Assembly (NCBI GenBank): GCA_030710605.1 | Contig: CP092873.1 | Location: 943,900 to 1,007,899 of the forward strand | DNA length: 64,000 bases | DNA from: Cordylochernes scorpioides | Taxonomy: Eukaryota; Arthropoda; Arachnida; Pseudoscorpiones; Chernetidae | Direction of reading: 5' to 3' | Shown: one piece after another, positions 42,665 through 54,410 of the stretch | Layout: each line of letters starts with the position of its first letter | Position numbering within the stretch: the first letter of the stretch is position 1 | Notes under the pieces: generated by a model | What the model was told of the DNA's origin: nothing | The model's database searches: none | The model's input: the letters and a program-made list of their open reading frames with translations, nothing else | Translations under genes and position numbers: made by a program

Positions 42665-43185
42665 CTTGAAATGGCTGATGCTGGCTGGAGTTGATCTCCG
42701 GGAGATGGCTGGTGTTGGGCGGAAGGTGTGATGACTGGAGTTGGCTGTAGTTGACTGGTGTTGCAGATGTTGGGTGGAGTTGATCTTCGGAGATGGCTGT
42801 ATGGAAGAAGACTGCTTGTAGCTAGAAACTGCTGGAGATGGAGATATCCGGAGTTGTCTGGTGTTAACTGGAATTGTTTGCTGGTTGCGTTGGAGCAGAT
42901 GATGACTATGTTTGCTTTTGAGGAAGGCTATGTTTGTTTGGAGATGGCTATGTTTGATTGGAGATGGCTATGTTTTCTTGGAGATGGCTATGTTTGATTG
43001 TGGAGAATGCTATGTTTGCTTGTGGAGAAGGCTATGTTTGATTGGAGATGGCTATGTTTGATTGGAGATGGCTATGTTTGATTGTAGATGGCTATGTTCG
43101 CTTGAATTAGTCTATGTTTGATTGGGGATGAATATGGTTGCTTTTTTGATGCTATGGTTGTTTGCTTGTGGAGAATGCTATTTTT
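42665..43185. repeat. Minisatellite of GGAGATGGCTATGTTTGATT units
   Basis: Units of about 21-24 bp (GGAGATGGCTATGTTTGATT, GGAGAATGCTATGTTTG) recur about ten times between 42900 and 43130, preceded by GGTGTTGG/GGAGTTGATC-type repeats. It lies next to the 5' LTR. Confidence 0.85.
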
Positions 43186-43191
43186 ACTTTT

Positions 43192-43538
43192 TGAGTTTCT
43201 GCTTGATATTTGATTCATGTTGAGGATTATTGTAATGGTGGTGCAGTCGTGGCTATAATATTGAAAGAATAATGGTTTTGATCAGATATTGCTTTATTGA
43301 GCTGAGAAATGATTCATATTAAAAACATAATTTTGTACAAGTACTGCCTGGCTTAAGGCGTAAGAATAAATAAAACAAAAGATTATTTACATAATTACAA
43401 AAACTTTGGGTCGGCCAACGGGGAAGAACAACAATGAGATTTTATATGGTAAGCGTGACCTCTGGCGGTCGATTAAAACAGAGTATTTATTTCTATGAAA
43501 TTATAACTTTAAATAAAATAACATTTTAACATATAACA
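43192..43538 (-). repeat. 5' LTR (family A)
   Basis: Identical by eye to 41032-41378. It lacks the outermost 27 bp present at the other LTR. Confidence 0.9.
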
Positions 43539-43850
43539 ATGTCTCGCCGAAGTGTTTGTTGCCTAGGTGGAGAACTCCCAACGATGGCCGACGATGCTCT
43601 AGAGGCCCCCTCCCTGACGCAGGGCCTCTCTTGGAAGGATGTACAACGAGCACATGTACAAATAAAACTAGACACCTGAGGACACCAGACTTCCATGCCA
43701 AAAGCTGATGCCTGGTGGGGGAGGAAAGACACGAGTGACATCCAGAGACATCCGTGCTGAGAGCTGCTGTACCATATGTACATATATTCCCCTCATTTTT
43801 AGTAGTAGGTGACCTAAGGAAAACAATTTGTCATATAAACATGTAAATCA
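43539..43850. repeat. Dispersed repeat shared with 48700 and 60380 regions
   Basis: GTCTCGCCGAAGTGTTTGTT and GCTCTAGAGG match 48701-48770. CACCAGACTTCCATGCCAAA, AGCTGATGCCTGGTGG and AGAGCTGCTGTACCATATGT match 60380-60470 in reverse. Confidence 0.7.
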
Positions 43851-44640
43851 ATAATTTTTATATACTCGGGATATATATATATATATTAATTAATTTCCTA
43901 AAGGAATTAATTTTTAGGGATTAATTTGTTTTATCCAATATACAATTTTCTTTCTCGCGCGGCAACACGGCAAATTGGGGGCGTGGTCATGATGACGTGC
44001 GTGTTTTTCTTCCGACGAATGAAGATGCCCATTGATCACGTGGGTGTTTGCTTTCGACGAATCAAAATGCCAGCCAATAACAACTTTGGCATGATCAACG
44101 AATGGAAATGAAGAAAGGCTAGGATAAAAAGGGCCCGTTTTGACTAAACAGGGAGAGAGGAAAAAAGTCGCTCAGTGACAGGATAGATCCAAGGAGTCGA
44201 CCCCGAGACGTGCAGGAGACCAGACCTTACCGCCCTTTCCGAGAGAAGGTAAGCCCCGCCATCATGGCCCAGCTCCCCCTTTTAGTTTTCAAGTAGAACT
44301 AATCCATTTAGATTTTGGATGGGCCCTAAAAGGGCTATAAATACAAGATGGAATGTTAGTATTTTCGTGTCTTGTCCCGTTAGGATAGATGGAGATCCAT
44401 ATTTTCCCTCATACAACGAAGAATTTGTAGCCTTAAGTCACCTCTACCTAGATCATTATGTAAATAGAATGTCTCGCTAGTATAAAAATGTCCCCAAAGT
44501 TTTGCCTAATAAATACCTATATATATTTAATTCATACAGAGAGTTTTGTTTCCTTTTATACAATTTCATTCTCTAGTTTTATGGTAATACCCCCATCTTA
44601 TTATCACAAATGGACTACCGACTCTGATGGAATAGAGTTG
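43851..44640. repeat. Family E repeat, plus copy
   Basis: A reverse-complement partner of 59600-60330: TTTCCTAAAGGAATTAATT, CGGCAACACGGCAAATTGG, GGCGTGGTCATGATGACGTG, GGGCCCTAAAAGGGCTATAA, GATGGAGATCC and AATAAATACCTATATATA. GAGAAG/GTAAGCC near 44245 resembles a splice donor, and TATAAATA lies near 44335. It may be the 5' end of the retroelement whose RT relic follows. Confidence 0.65.
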
Positions 44641-45430
44641 TGTACTGTGTATTTGCTGTGATATGTTGACACAGCAACAGTTGCAAAATACGACTTTATT
44701 ATGGTTGCTTTGAGGGTATCTATCTGTTAGGTTTTAATAATATTTGTATCCTCATGCGAAGAATCCGTCTTTTCCTCACTGTTTGAACAAGATATAGTAT
44801 GATTCTTACCTATTTGAAGGGAATGTTGCTAATAATCAAGTCTCCCATAAATTGCCGGCCATATACACTGTCGCGAGTGTCTGTGTTTCAGTATGTCCCA
44901 TCATGTCTACCATTATACATTGTTCGTTGATTTAAAATTAATAAGACCCATGTTGCCTTAAACTCATTAGGTTGTTCTCTTTATGATTTTATTGAAGACC
45001 TTTATTTTAGATACATTACGATTATTAATGTCAATAGCATAAGTCTATAGTTTGCTTGCTTTTATTTGTTAGATTCTGGTATAATCCTTATAAATAGAGT
45101 CCTTTCCATATATCCAGATGGTAACTTACTTACCGCATTTTTGTTGAATCTTTATTATAAAAATTAGGGATTAAAGGATATCCGCATTTTTTAAATCAGA
45201 TTTCTACCAATAAATTCTGAATCTGGTACTTCATGATATCTAATTTGAAATATTGATTTCCACTTATTATACTTCAATAGAAGTGTTAATTAGGTCTTCT
45301 ATATTCAGGATATTTTAGTTTTTTTTTAATAGTAACATGCTCATCTTTATCTGAGATCTCCCAAAGTCGTTGGATGATCTCAAAGAACGTGACACAAAAT
45401 TTGGGTGCGTCACGGACATAATCGCCTTTA
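44640..45430 (-). pseudogene. R1/Jockey-like reverse transcriptase relic, minus copy
   Basis: Collinear in reverse with 58868-59560 (for example CCATCATGTCTACCATTATA, GACCCATGTTGCCTTAAACT, CCATATATCCAGATGGTAAC and ATCTGAGATCTC). The encoded reverse transcriptase segment is riddled with stops. A further fragment of the same RT (TAGACTTTAGTATAATCTTT) lies at 45445-45510. Confidence 0.6.
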
Positions 45431-46190
45431 TAGCTTATTTGTTAGACTTTAGTATAATCTTTGCAAGTAGGGTCACTTCCATATGTATATATCCAGATAG
45501 CAAATTAATTCCAATATCTTAACCTCTGCGAAATCCCTATGAGACATAATAAAACTCCGAGGTTGCGTATTATTTTTCTTTTCCCGCCTAATAAGGCACA
45601 AGCTTTCGGATATGGTGGTCCTTCTATAGGAATAACGCGATGGTGGTGGATCGTTAGTAGCTATATATATTTACCTAATATATTTACATCTTTACAAAAT
45701 TTTCATAAAGGAACTATTAACTTCTTGTTATATGCTAAGTATAGACTATTTACATATTTCTAAACTAAGGTAAAAACTATTATATAATAATTTAACTTAT
45801 GAAATTTGAATTAGCTATGGAACAGAGTTAATGGAACAAGAGTTACTGTATTAAATATGAAGAAGCGTACGTTTAATTGCTATCATTTCTATTTATGTAT
45901 CTGGTGCGCTCATCCATTCTATCTATTACTTGCCTGCCGGGTTTCGCCTATGTACATACTATTGCATTGGTTGTATTCTATTGATTACATCGCTTGACTG
46001 TTGCATATTGGTGAGTTATGGCTATCTTTTTGTTATGATTTCTGATTATTGCGCGTATGTTAGGTGTTTTCATAATATGTCTTTATACCATATTTTCTAA
46101 TTCCTCGGGCTACTGTTACGCTGTTAGGAGGGTAAGGTATGGTGCAAATAGATTTGTATGTTTGACTATCGTTTGTGTTATTTGGGTTAT
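45431..46190. other. Unclassified sequence with RT fragment
   Basis: Beyond the short RT fragment at 45445-45510 I see no domain or repeat ends. Confidence 0.5.
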
Positions 46191-46194
46191 AAAT

Positions 46195-46829
46195 GCCTTA
46201 TTATGAATCTATTTACAGTTGATCTGTAGAAATTATAGAGATCTGTTGCTATAATTTCCTCTATGAAATAGCTCCCAGCGTCTTCAGTGGGTGGCTAAAT
46301 CGCTAGAAGGCGAATCTCTTAAAAGAATGGTTGGGACAACGAGAGCCAGGGAGGAAAGGGTCCGCCATTTTTTTTTTTCATGGAAGAAGAAGCAAGACGG
46401 GGGAGGTGGACGTTGGGACCCCACATTCCAGGAGGATCTGTCAACGGGACTCCCTGACGCTGGGCCCCCTTTGGGGAATTCCACCCACGCCTGGCATGGT
46501 TGGAAGTCTTACTTGGAGCTGCAACTCTAAAATCCTCTGTACCTTGTATATTATCTGATATTCCATTCTTCCAATTATAGTTTTATATGCTCAAGCTCTA
46601 CATTGTTTATCTCTATATCAAACGCTTTGCCTATTGTGGTAGAGACCCTGTTGTCAAAATGTTACACTTGCATATAATAAGGAAATTTTTACTAAGTCAC
46701 AACATACATTCCGAGGATGGTGGTGACATTGTTGTCGAAAGGTTACGCTCGTAAATTTTAATAAGGAAATTGTACTAAGTCACTCCTTACATGCTCCGTT
46801 CTCGTAGGTCTAAAATCGGGAACGCGACA
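46195..46829 (-). repeat. Family C repeat, minus copy
   Basis: This ends in CTAAAATCGGGAACGCGACA, the complement of the family C start at 37596. It includes CCACATTCCAGGAGGATCTG, CCCTGACGCTGGGCCCCC and two copies of TAAGGAAAT/ACTAAGTCAC. The outer part (46195-46310) also matches 52050-52150 and 58020-58110, indicating a composite. Confidence 0.6.
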
Positions 46830-47704
46830 ACTCCCCATTCTCCCTCTTCCCCCTATCTTAATTTTCTTATCGCCTTCCTTGGAAAATGCGCCAAAAATTA
46901 TTTTAACAGAGTAAAAAAAAATCTATAATATTCCAAATTAAAAAATAAAAAATTTTGAAAATTAAAAATTATAATTGAGAGTTATTATTCAAAATATTAT
47001 TTTAATTGACGAATATTAATTGAAAATATTAAAAACAGAATAGGTGCATATTTATTTAAAAAAAGGAAATTCATTATAATATTATAAATTAAATACAAAA
47101 TTAGGAGTGATAAAAGGAGGTGAAGAGATGGGCTGGTTTGACAATGAAGAATTCTCGAAATCCTCTTCTTTCTTGTTGAGGCAGCTTCATCATTGTCCAC
47201 CAGCTTTCTATTAGGTACTGTGGGTGAACTTTGTGGAGGCCGCAGGAGTGGCTTCTACAGAGATGAGACATGCTTCAGGAGTTCACCACTGTCCAGGAAG
47301 TGTGTGTGAGGGACTACACCAAGCCATGCATGAGAACAATTGACATCCATTGAGGGAGAGGGTGTCCAAAGAGTTGATTAAAGAGAAGGGTCTATAGACT
47401 GACCTGACGACCCTCCTCACTGACTACCCCATCAGTCACTGCATGGCCTTGTGGTGTGTCGATTTATTAAGTCCAGCGATGGCTCAGAAAAGTATTTCAA
47501 AGTTAGTGTTTATTAGTATTAGGCATTAGCTACATTTTTATAGGAAGTCGCTAAAGGAAGACAAAAGGACAACACCCTAGAATGTCCATTGGGTTCTGAT
47601 TGACTTCCGCCGCACCACACAGCGGTGGTCATCTCCTATTTCATGGCCCGCTTGCATGTTTGCCGAAGGCGTGGTTTGTCTTCCCAGCAGGCTGGAAGGA
47701 TAGC
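46830..47704. other. AT-rich sequence then unclassified GC-richer segment
   Basis: 46860-47110 is AT-rich. 47110-47700 has higher GC (CATCAGTCACTGCATGGCC, CCGCCGCACCACACAGCGG) but only broken frames. Possible retroelement or pseudogene remains. Confidence 0.4.
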
Positions 47705-48240
47705 TCCCACAGCCTGTCTACACCCTGACACCAAAAGTCCCAAAGTCCCCTCTCTTCTTCACTGCCATTCCTCTATAATGTTGTTTGCTGCACTGTTTCA
47801 ATATATTTATACAATTTATACATATAACATTCATTGTGGAAAAACAATCACAAATAAAATAATAAAATGATCAGGTGTTGTTATTAAAATAAAAAAAGAC
47901 AAATCCTGACCACGCTCACATGAGCTTTTTAGATGGCATAGCGCCATCTAGCGGAACAGAAATACACTAAACGTTGATTTAGCCTGTTCCCTGATATTTG
48001 GCCAACCCATTTTCTTGATAAATCAAGAAAAGCCAACCCGCGTTTCGGACTGTTGGTCCTTGTTAGCGTGGTGCAGGCTGTACCTTTGGACCTTTGGAAA
48101 ATCTGATAACATCTTCTATCAAAACTACTTTTTGCCCCCATTCACCCCTTGAGGGGAAGGTTTTAATTTAATATAATCATTTAATTTAATTACCAGTTAA
48201 AATAATTTGCTATAATCATGTATAATGCTCCATTTAAAAT
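47705..48240. repeat. Duplicate of 56835-57360
   Basis: From AGCCTGTCTACACCCTGACA through GCACTGTTTCAATATATTTA, AGATGGCATAGCGCCATCTA and AACCCGCGTTTCGGAC the two loci match at about 97 percent by eye. At the other locus this block forms the 3' end of the zinc-finger frame. Confidence 0.9.
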
Positions 48241-48640
48241 ATATAGGGAGATAAATGGGAGGTTTACACAGTGAGGCCCTTGAAGTCTTCAACCCTTGTT
48301 TCATCTTCATGGATCCAACTTGCAACCTCTCTGGCTGAGCAAGTAGTGTGGCCCATTTCCAGCTGACTCCTCTGTTTCCATTCTGCCAGGTGATCCAAAG
48401 TCTGCGTTTTCTATTTATATTTCTCAACACTTGATCTAGTATATAAACTCGCAAATCGTCTAGAGTGTCAAAATATTTTGTAATCTCCATTGTTGAAATT
48501 TAAAATGTGAACACAAAAAAAGGTAATAAATTTGGTTACCTGATAGAATTGTTTTACAGAAATATATTTTTCATAAAATATATTATTAAAAAATCATCAT
48601 AAGAAAAAACTTTAAAATATTTTTCATATTAAAATTGTTG
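48215..48640. repeat. Duplicate of 60590-61010
   Basis: TGTATAATGCTCCATTTAAA, GGAGATAAATGGGAGGTTTA, TTGCAACCTCTCTGGCTGAG and TCTGCCAGGTGATCC are shared, again at high identity. Confidence 0.9.
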
Positions 48641-49180
48641 GGCCAGATTTTCCACCAAATAGACCCAACAATGATGTAAACATTTACATCATATATGCAC
48701 AGTGTCTTGCCGAAGTGTTTGGTGTCCAGATGGAGATCCCACAACGGTGGCCGACGGTGCTCTAAAGGTCAAAGCAGGGGAGGACGCCCAATCGGAGGTG
48801 ACACTGGTGGCACCGTGACCAAGATACCGGCCGACCCTCCACAGAAGGACAACAACGAGGCGGATTGGAAAATGAAGAACTGGAAGCAACCCTGGGCGTG
48901 TACTCCAAGACCCGCTGTAGAAAGATGGAGAATTCCCCAACGAGGAATCTCAACAATGCTTTTAAGACCAGAAGCCGGGGAAGACGCCCAGCTGGAGATG
49001 ACACCTATGCCTTTAAAGTCCAGAAAGGTGGAGATGACACATATGCCTTTAAAGACCAGAAGCCGGGGAAGACACCCAGCTGGAGATGACACGGGTCCTG
49101 CCCAAGGATCCCGAAGCCCATTGCAGAGAGGTCCAGCGGAGGATATACAAACTATGTACATATGTGCATATGTTAACTAA
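48640..49180. repeat. GC-rich minisatellite-like block
   Basis: Imperfect units contain AAGACCAGAAGCCGGGGAAG, GCCCAGCTGGAGATGACAC and ATGCCTTTAAAG (near 48960, 49020 and 49050). The 161-codon frame is repetitive and unrecognised; I do not call it a gene. Its start matches 43540. Confidence 0.6.
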
Positions 49181-49371
49181 TTCCAATCACCTTTTTTTTA
49201 TGCAATATGAAACGTCCAAAAGGGTTATATTACCATTTCAAAAATTCCCTAAATTTATTTTCTTTATTCTAAAAATGAATAAAAGCCAATTACTGGCACA
49301 TCCAGATAGATTGAACATATTTCCTTATTTTAAAATTTCTTAAAGAAGAAATTATTATGTAAATTTCTCAA
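49181..49371. other. AT-rich junction
   Basis: CTTAAAGAAGAAATTATTAT here repeats the start of duplicate B (near 49540), a local duplication scar. No gene. Confidence 0.5.
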
Positions 49372-50270
49372 AGGGGCAAACATGTTAGATTTTATTAATT
49401 TTATTACTAATCCAAATTATCTCTTGATAGGAAAGATAATATAATTTTACCTTTATTATTTATTTTATTCTAAAATGAATAAAATCGATCACACACATAT
49501 CTAGATAAAATGGGTGTGTCTAGTTATTTAAATTTCTTGAAGAAGAAATTATTATAAATTTCTCAAAGAGGATAAGCATTTATATTTATTATTTCAAAAT
49601 TTTCTCTTTTAAAAATAATAATAATATTTTATTATTTAATTATATTCTAAGAATATTAATTTCTTTTTTTTTTACTCTGTAGAAGATGACGATTGGCCTT
49701 GGGGGGCGCTGTTTAAAAAAGATAGCGGTCAGTTTGGACGAGGGAGGCGACCTGACAGGAGGTCCTGGACGATGGGGTTGCCAAGACAAATTTTGGGATG
49801 GTATGTGGAGAAGATATTGGTAAGTCCAAATATATTATAAGAATTTAATGTGTAGACCTAAAGAGGTCTTTTTGTAAAAGAATAGAAATAGTCCTAATAG
49901 ATAGTAATTTTTCTGGTAGACTCTACTATATAAGATATATAGTGAACAGAGGTCTTGGCCTTTATGGTTCTTACAAAATATTAGTCATATTTATTAATCA
50001 TTTTATTCAGATGTGGTAACTAGGTTGAATTACCAAGTCGCATGTTCTCAAAATCATTTTTTTATATATATAGGAAGTTTTATAATTTTGTTTAAAAAAT
50101 AATTTTAAGCCCACTCATGTTGTCTACAAATGAAAGATTGTAAATTCACAGAGGTAAATAAAATTTAATGTTTTAATATTTTGAAGTTTATTGGTAATAT
50201 TTTATCCTTAATTAAATACAAATCATGTGTGAATCCTTGGTGTATGCTATATTTCCTTTTGTGTAAGTAC
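49372..50270 (+). repeat. Segmental duplicate, copy B
   Basis: Near-identical to 36696-37595, with a handful of substitutions and small indels, and continuous here, whereas copy A abuts a gap. Confidence 0.9.
49683..49819 (+). pseudogene. Second copy of the 46-codon exon-like segment
   Basis: Same sequence as 37010-37147 with one G missing after the acceptor AG (TGTAGAAGATG here, TGTAGGAAGATG there) and GTGGAG in place of GTAGAG near the end. If spliced at the same AG the phase would shift, so one copy is likely non-functional unless the acceptor differs. Confidence 0.4.
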
Positions 50271-50573
50271 CTAAGTTTAATCTACTGTGGTATACAATTA
50301 CAAATGTTATTATTGCTGAGCTAGACCAGGTTCGAAATTTAAGCCCACTCATGTTGTCTACAAATGAAAGATTGTAAATTCACCGAGGTATATAAAATTT
50401 AATGTTTTAATATTTTAAAGTGTATTGGTAATATTTTATCCTTAATCAAATACAAAACATGTGTGAATCCTTGGTGTGTGCTATATTTCCTTTTGTGTAT
50501 GTATCTAAGTTTAATCTACTATGGTATACAATTACAAATGTTATTATTGCTGAGCTAGACCAGGTTCGAAGTC
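50105..50573 (+). repeat. Tandem duplication of about 232 bp
   Basis: AAGCCCACTCATGTTGTCTA through GAGCTAGACCAGGTTCGAA occurs twice in succession (50107-50338 and 50340-50571). Copy A has only the first part of one unit. Confidence 0.9.
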
Positions 50574-50607
50574 GAGATGTCCGCAAATAGGACATAAGAA
50601 ACGATCT

Positions 50608-50962
50608 AACAAAATAATGAATCACATTCTTCACACTAAATTTTATTGAAGAAAAATAAAGAAACTTTTTTTCGTAGAACGTGATTCAATATTTTTATTA
50701 TTTTTTGGAATTCCCTAAATGTAGGAAACTAGTATTTATCATCATCTTTTTTTTTTTGAAAAGTTGTGTATGGAAAATATTTAAATTATATTCATTCTTA
50801 CAAATCTTTGGAGATCTAATTGACATAAACGATATGCTTCCAAATTCAACTGCCTTGTGCAATAATGAGGACGACTTTTGGTGTTGTTGAAAAGTATTCA
50901 CTGTTGATATTTCACTTTTTCTTACACATCTAATTGAATATAAGAAAATTGTGTGATATATT
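50608..50962. repeat. Duplicate of 61008-61355
   Basis: AATGAATCACATTCTTCACA, CTTTGGAGATCTAATTGACA, TTCAACTGCCTTGTGCAATA and AGTATTCACTGTTGATATTT are shared. On the minus strand both copies keep the open segment VNTFQQHQKSSSLLHKAVEF, which hints at a former coding region; I do not recognise it. Confidence 0.8.
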
Positions 50963-51470
50963 ATTATAAAAAATATTTTTTAAAAACTATCGCAATAAAT
51001 TTGTTTATTATGGAAACTATTATTTCACCTCTAAACATATTCATTTAAAAATAAAAATAGAAAAATATTTTATAACATTCTAATATAAATTTATATTTTT
51101 TATGATAATAGCGAAATATTCTACTCCCAATTATTTTTTTCGAGAATTTTTACATGTAAAATAAATATTACTTTTCAAAGACAAAAAAAAAATCATTTTG
51201 ACCAACTTTATTCTTAGTTTATTTCTTGTGGCACAACAAATTAAAGGTATACTAAGTGCTATTTCTTACTTTGACGCTTACTAAACGGGTTTTAAATTAA
51301 AACATGTTTGTGAGGAAAATGATGACTAAGCATCTGTATTTATCAAATATCAGCTGCCAAAGACAAATATTGGTTGAAAGGAGGAGAAAAGATGAAAAAT
51401 CATAATTTTTTCGTTGCCCTGTGTTTGTGCCATGTATTTAACTTTCTGAAATAATGATATATACACTGGC
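50963..51470. other. AT-rich stretch, no gene
   Basis: Low-complexity AT DNA; nothing supported. Confidence 0.65.
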
Positions 51471-52160
51471 CACAAATAAAATGGCATCACCTAGAAATAC
51501 TTATATAAATTTTCTGAAAATTGGTGAGCTATATAATGGTGATATGAAAAATAATTGATTAAAATTTCAAAAAAAGTAAATTTGAGATTCACAGCTTTTA
51601 TCAATATTTGGTGACTGGCACATACACAAGCAGAAGTATTTTTATGGCTTCTTGTGGGATGATAGACCAAGCCAATACAATTCTTGAAATTTCCCTCTGA
51701 CACCAAACAACAGTACCTTGATTGCAGCTTCATGGCAATTTCTCTAGTCATAATGCCTGTCCAATCAGAGATTGTACGACGCCATTTTACCTACCCAGAC
51801 ATTGTACAGAGAGACAACCCAGGTTCTCACCAACTACCCCAGGAGTTCTACAGATTAAAGATAATCAACAACAAAAGGCTTTTATTAGGGCCCATTGCCC
51901 TGTATGGATTCGCCATACAACAACAAAATAATACGGAATTTTTTTCTCACATGGGGAATGTGCACGTGAGCCTTTGTTTGAAAAGGAAATTTATTTACAC
52001 ATCTGTTCTAAAACTTTCCTCACTACCTCTTTTGTGTATGAATCTATTTACAATTGAACTGTAGAAATTATAGAGTTCTATTGCTATATTCTGAAATAGT
52101 TCTCAGCATCTGCAGTGAGTTGCTAAATCTCCAGAAGGTGTTTTTTAAGAGTTTTTTTCT
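51455..52160. other. Possible degraded DNA transposon and family C flank
   Basis: TATACACTGGCCACAAATAA near 51459 looks like a Tc1-type terminus (TA then CACTG), but I found no opposite terminus. 52050-52150 (TAGAAATTATAGAGTTCTAT, TGCTAAATCTCCAGAAGGTG) matches 46210-46310 and, reversed, 58020-58110. Frames of 86 and 126 codons here are unrecognised. Confidence 0.35.
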
Positions 52161-52419
52161 CTTTCTTCACCTAAATATTGGCATTCTGTGATATAGTGGG
52201 AGATTTCATCAGATATCATATTTCCACATATCCTGCAGTGAATGTTTTTGATGATGAGATTATGACTTTCTCTATCTAGAGTTGAAGAACTTTTCTAGTC
52301 CGAGATTAAAGATAATCTCAAGAACAACAAAAATCAATAATAGAAACTAGAAGGTAGTTTAAATACACTATCATGAATAAATGTACAAGGCTCTTTTTGT
52401 GCACTTATATTCTAGCTAT
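52161..52419. other. Unclassified sequence
   Basis: No feature recognised. Confidence 0.5.
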
Positions 52420-52789
52420 GGTTACAGAAAATTGATCTCCTTCATTTACTGATAAGGCACAATTTGGATTATATATTATAAACACAAGGTAATAAGACCA
52501 AATCCAAATAAATAAATAGTGTGTGGCGTTTCGGTAACAACACTGTTACCGAAACGTCACACACTTTTTATTTATTTGGATTTGGTCTTATTACCTTGTG
52601 TCTCCTTCATTTACATACCTAAATGTTCATATTAATGATTAAGGACAATATATATTTGGATTTGACCATATTACCTTATGTTCTTGTTAACTATGCAAAT
52701 TTCTGAAAATTTACAAAAGTATTTATAGCTAATGAAATTTTTGTATGGCCAGAGTTGTATGTGTTTCTACACTTCAGGCTGAGTATCTC

Positions 52790-52975
52790 CCTGCTACGAC
52801 CCGGCATTGGGTACTTTTTTCTAAATAGTAAAATGACCCAATGATCCCCGATTCTTGCAAAAGTCCAACCCCACCAGTGAGTGAAGATGTGGGGTGTAAT
52901 TACAGGAAAAGCAGGTACCAACTTCTACCCACCATGATTAACATGGCCTGTACCACCTGTACTAGGGATCTCTAA
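52790..52975 (+). mobile_element. S1 SINE, head-truncated
   Basis: GACCCGGCATTGGGTAC, CCCCGATTCTTGCAAAAGTC, CAACCCCACCAGTGAGTG and CCACCATGATTAACATGG follow the S1 body. The tRNA-like head is mostly missing and there is no poly(A). Confidence 0.8.
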
Positions 52976-53120
52976 CAACTCTTTCCCAAAATGGAACAAA
53001 ATTTCTGAGACAATCTTTGGCCCAAATCTGAGACAAAGTTCCTGAGTAGCCGATGCCCCAGATGTAAACAAGATTGAGTATAAACACAAGGTATTAAGAC
53101 CAAATCCAAATAAATAAATA

Positions 53121-53160
53121 GTGTGTGACATTTCAGTAACAGCGTTGTTACCATCTTCAG
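53121..53160 (-). ncRNA. Hammerhead core, GAAAU variant
   Basis: On the minus strand CTGAAGA, T, GGTAACA-ACGC-TGTTACT, GAAATGTCACACAC. It matches the intact core at 55649-55688 except that GAAAC is GAAAT and one helix pair is weakened. A second, inverted, deleted copy (CTGAAGTCGCTGTTACC then GAAACGTC) lies at 53167-53198 on the plus strand. Confidence 0.55.
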
Positions 53161-53624
53161 ACTTGTCTGAAGTCGCTGTTACCGAAACGTCACACACTAT
53201 TTTTTTTTTTTTTGGATTTGGTCTTATTACCTTGTGTTTATAATCCATAATCCTAATTGTGCCTTATCAAGATTGAGTATTTTATCGGCAAAATATCTTT
53301 TAACAAATTTTTTTTTTTTTTTGATAATTTTTTTTTAAATTCATATTTTGAGCAATGGAAAAAAAGAACATTTTTGTGTAAAATTTACATACACACCACT
53401 TTTTAAACCTGACATTAAATCATTTTACATACAAGAAAATAAGACCAAATCCAAATAATTTAATAGTGTGATATTTCAGTAACAACGCTGTTACCGAAAC
53501 GTCGCACACTATTAAATATTTGGATTAGGTCTGAATTTCTTGTATCTATAATCCAAATTGTGCTTTATCATTAAATCATTTTAGTTATACCTTTTTTTTA
53601 GAAACACAAGGTAACATCTTCTTC

Positions 53625-53776
53625 TTCTTACTTATCTCCACTCAATCATATTAGGGTGTCAAGCTTGTAAAGCTTGAGACTTTTGAAAAAGAGATTTGAC
53701 AACCATCATGACTGGGTGAAGTAGAATGCGTCTATCTTTGTCATTAAGACTGGGAGCACTACTCAGTGGCAGGAGG
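53625..53776 (-). mobile_element. S2 fragment
   Basis: CTTACTTATCTCCACTCAAT, GACAACCATCATGACTGGG and GTCATTAAGACTGGGAGCAC are S2 3'-half landmarks. It stops after CTCAGTGGCAGG. Confidence 0.8.
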
Positions 53777-54294
53777 TAACACTTCTTTTAAAAATTAAAC
53801 AAACTTATGAGAAAGCACCACAATATAGCTACAAGACCAAATAAATTAGTGACACTTTGGTAACAGCGTTATTACCATGCACTTGCACATGAATAACTTA
53901 TTCTTTTGTCTGATTTTGGCACTGATATGTGATGCATTGTAACACTTTTGTATGGTGCGAGCATGCTAACTTCTGAGTCCTTCATGCCAACGTATTGTAG
54001 TTTTAGCAATAATTTGTAATTAAACAAGACTCATTCAAAAATCAGCCAAATTAGTTATTTGATGGTTTGGACATGGTCGAACTATCACAAGTGTCGCATC
54101 GTTGTGTGTTGAATTAACAAGGCTGCACTATGGCATAAAACTATTGTAACCAGTTCTGTCCTCCCAAGAGAACAACTGATTTCCAGACTTAAGTCTGGTC
54201 ATCTACGGACAAAGACTTTCAGAATGGTTGCAAGGTTTTCCCACTATGTACTAAGTGTCAACCTGCAACCCCAAGACCTATTATTGACTGTATT
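53777..54294. other. Unclassified, with a degraded hammerhead fragment
   Basis: AGTGACACTTTGGTAACAGC near 53848 is a Penelope-type fragment. The remainder is unrecognised. Confidence 0.45.
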
Positions 54295-54410
54295 GACTCA
54301 TCCATTGATGAGCACTACTCTTCCCCGGCAGACACCATCAAAAATCTCAAGCTTTACAAGCTTAGTGTGATTGAGTGGAGATATGAAAGAAGAAGAAGAC
54401 TATTGTAACC
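54295..54410 (+). repeat. S2-tail-like fragment
   Basis: CTCATCCATTGATGAGCAC, CGGCAGACACCATCAAAAAT and GATTGAGTGGAGATATGAAA match the flank and unit of the minisatellite at 3800-4565. Confidence 0.75.

Larger units (their letters stand above)
41032..43538 (-). mobile_element. Non-coding LTR element with identical LTRs
   Basis: The 347-bp direct repeats at 41032-41378 and 43192-43538 appear identical, separated by exactly 2160 bp. Minus orientation is inferred: just beyond the LTR on that side lies the purine tract AGGGGGGAAA followed by TGTTATATTG, the start of family A LTRs. No clear target duplication is seen, but a paralogous empty site exists. The roughly 1.8 kb interior has no open frame of note, so the element is non-autonomous. 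Confidence 0.88.
52420..53580. repeat. Cluster of Penelope-type hammerhead palindromes
   Basis: Three palindromic units (about 52484-52602, 53085-53243 and 53440-53545) each carry CACAAGGTAATAAGACCAAA, ATAGTGTGTGACGTTTC-type sequence and their complements. Between them lie GATAAGGCACAATTTGGATT and its complement. The centres are hammerhead cores in head-to-head arrangement, partly deleted. No Penelope reverse transcriptase frame is present, so these are isolated terminal-repeat remnants. Confidence 0.7.

Noticed and set aside
43926..44111. A small gene at the family E repeat
   Set aside because: The frame is not kept in the reverse copy at 59600-60330 and has no recognised domain.
48695..49180. 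A 161-codon frame in GC-rich sequence
   Set aside because: It is made of imperfect 60-70 bp repeats and matches no family; both strands are open to similar lengths.
51684..52064. A 126-codon plus-strand frame
   Set aside because: Part of it is a repeat shared with 46.2 and 58.0 kb; no domain is recognised and the opposite strand is also open.
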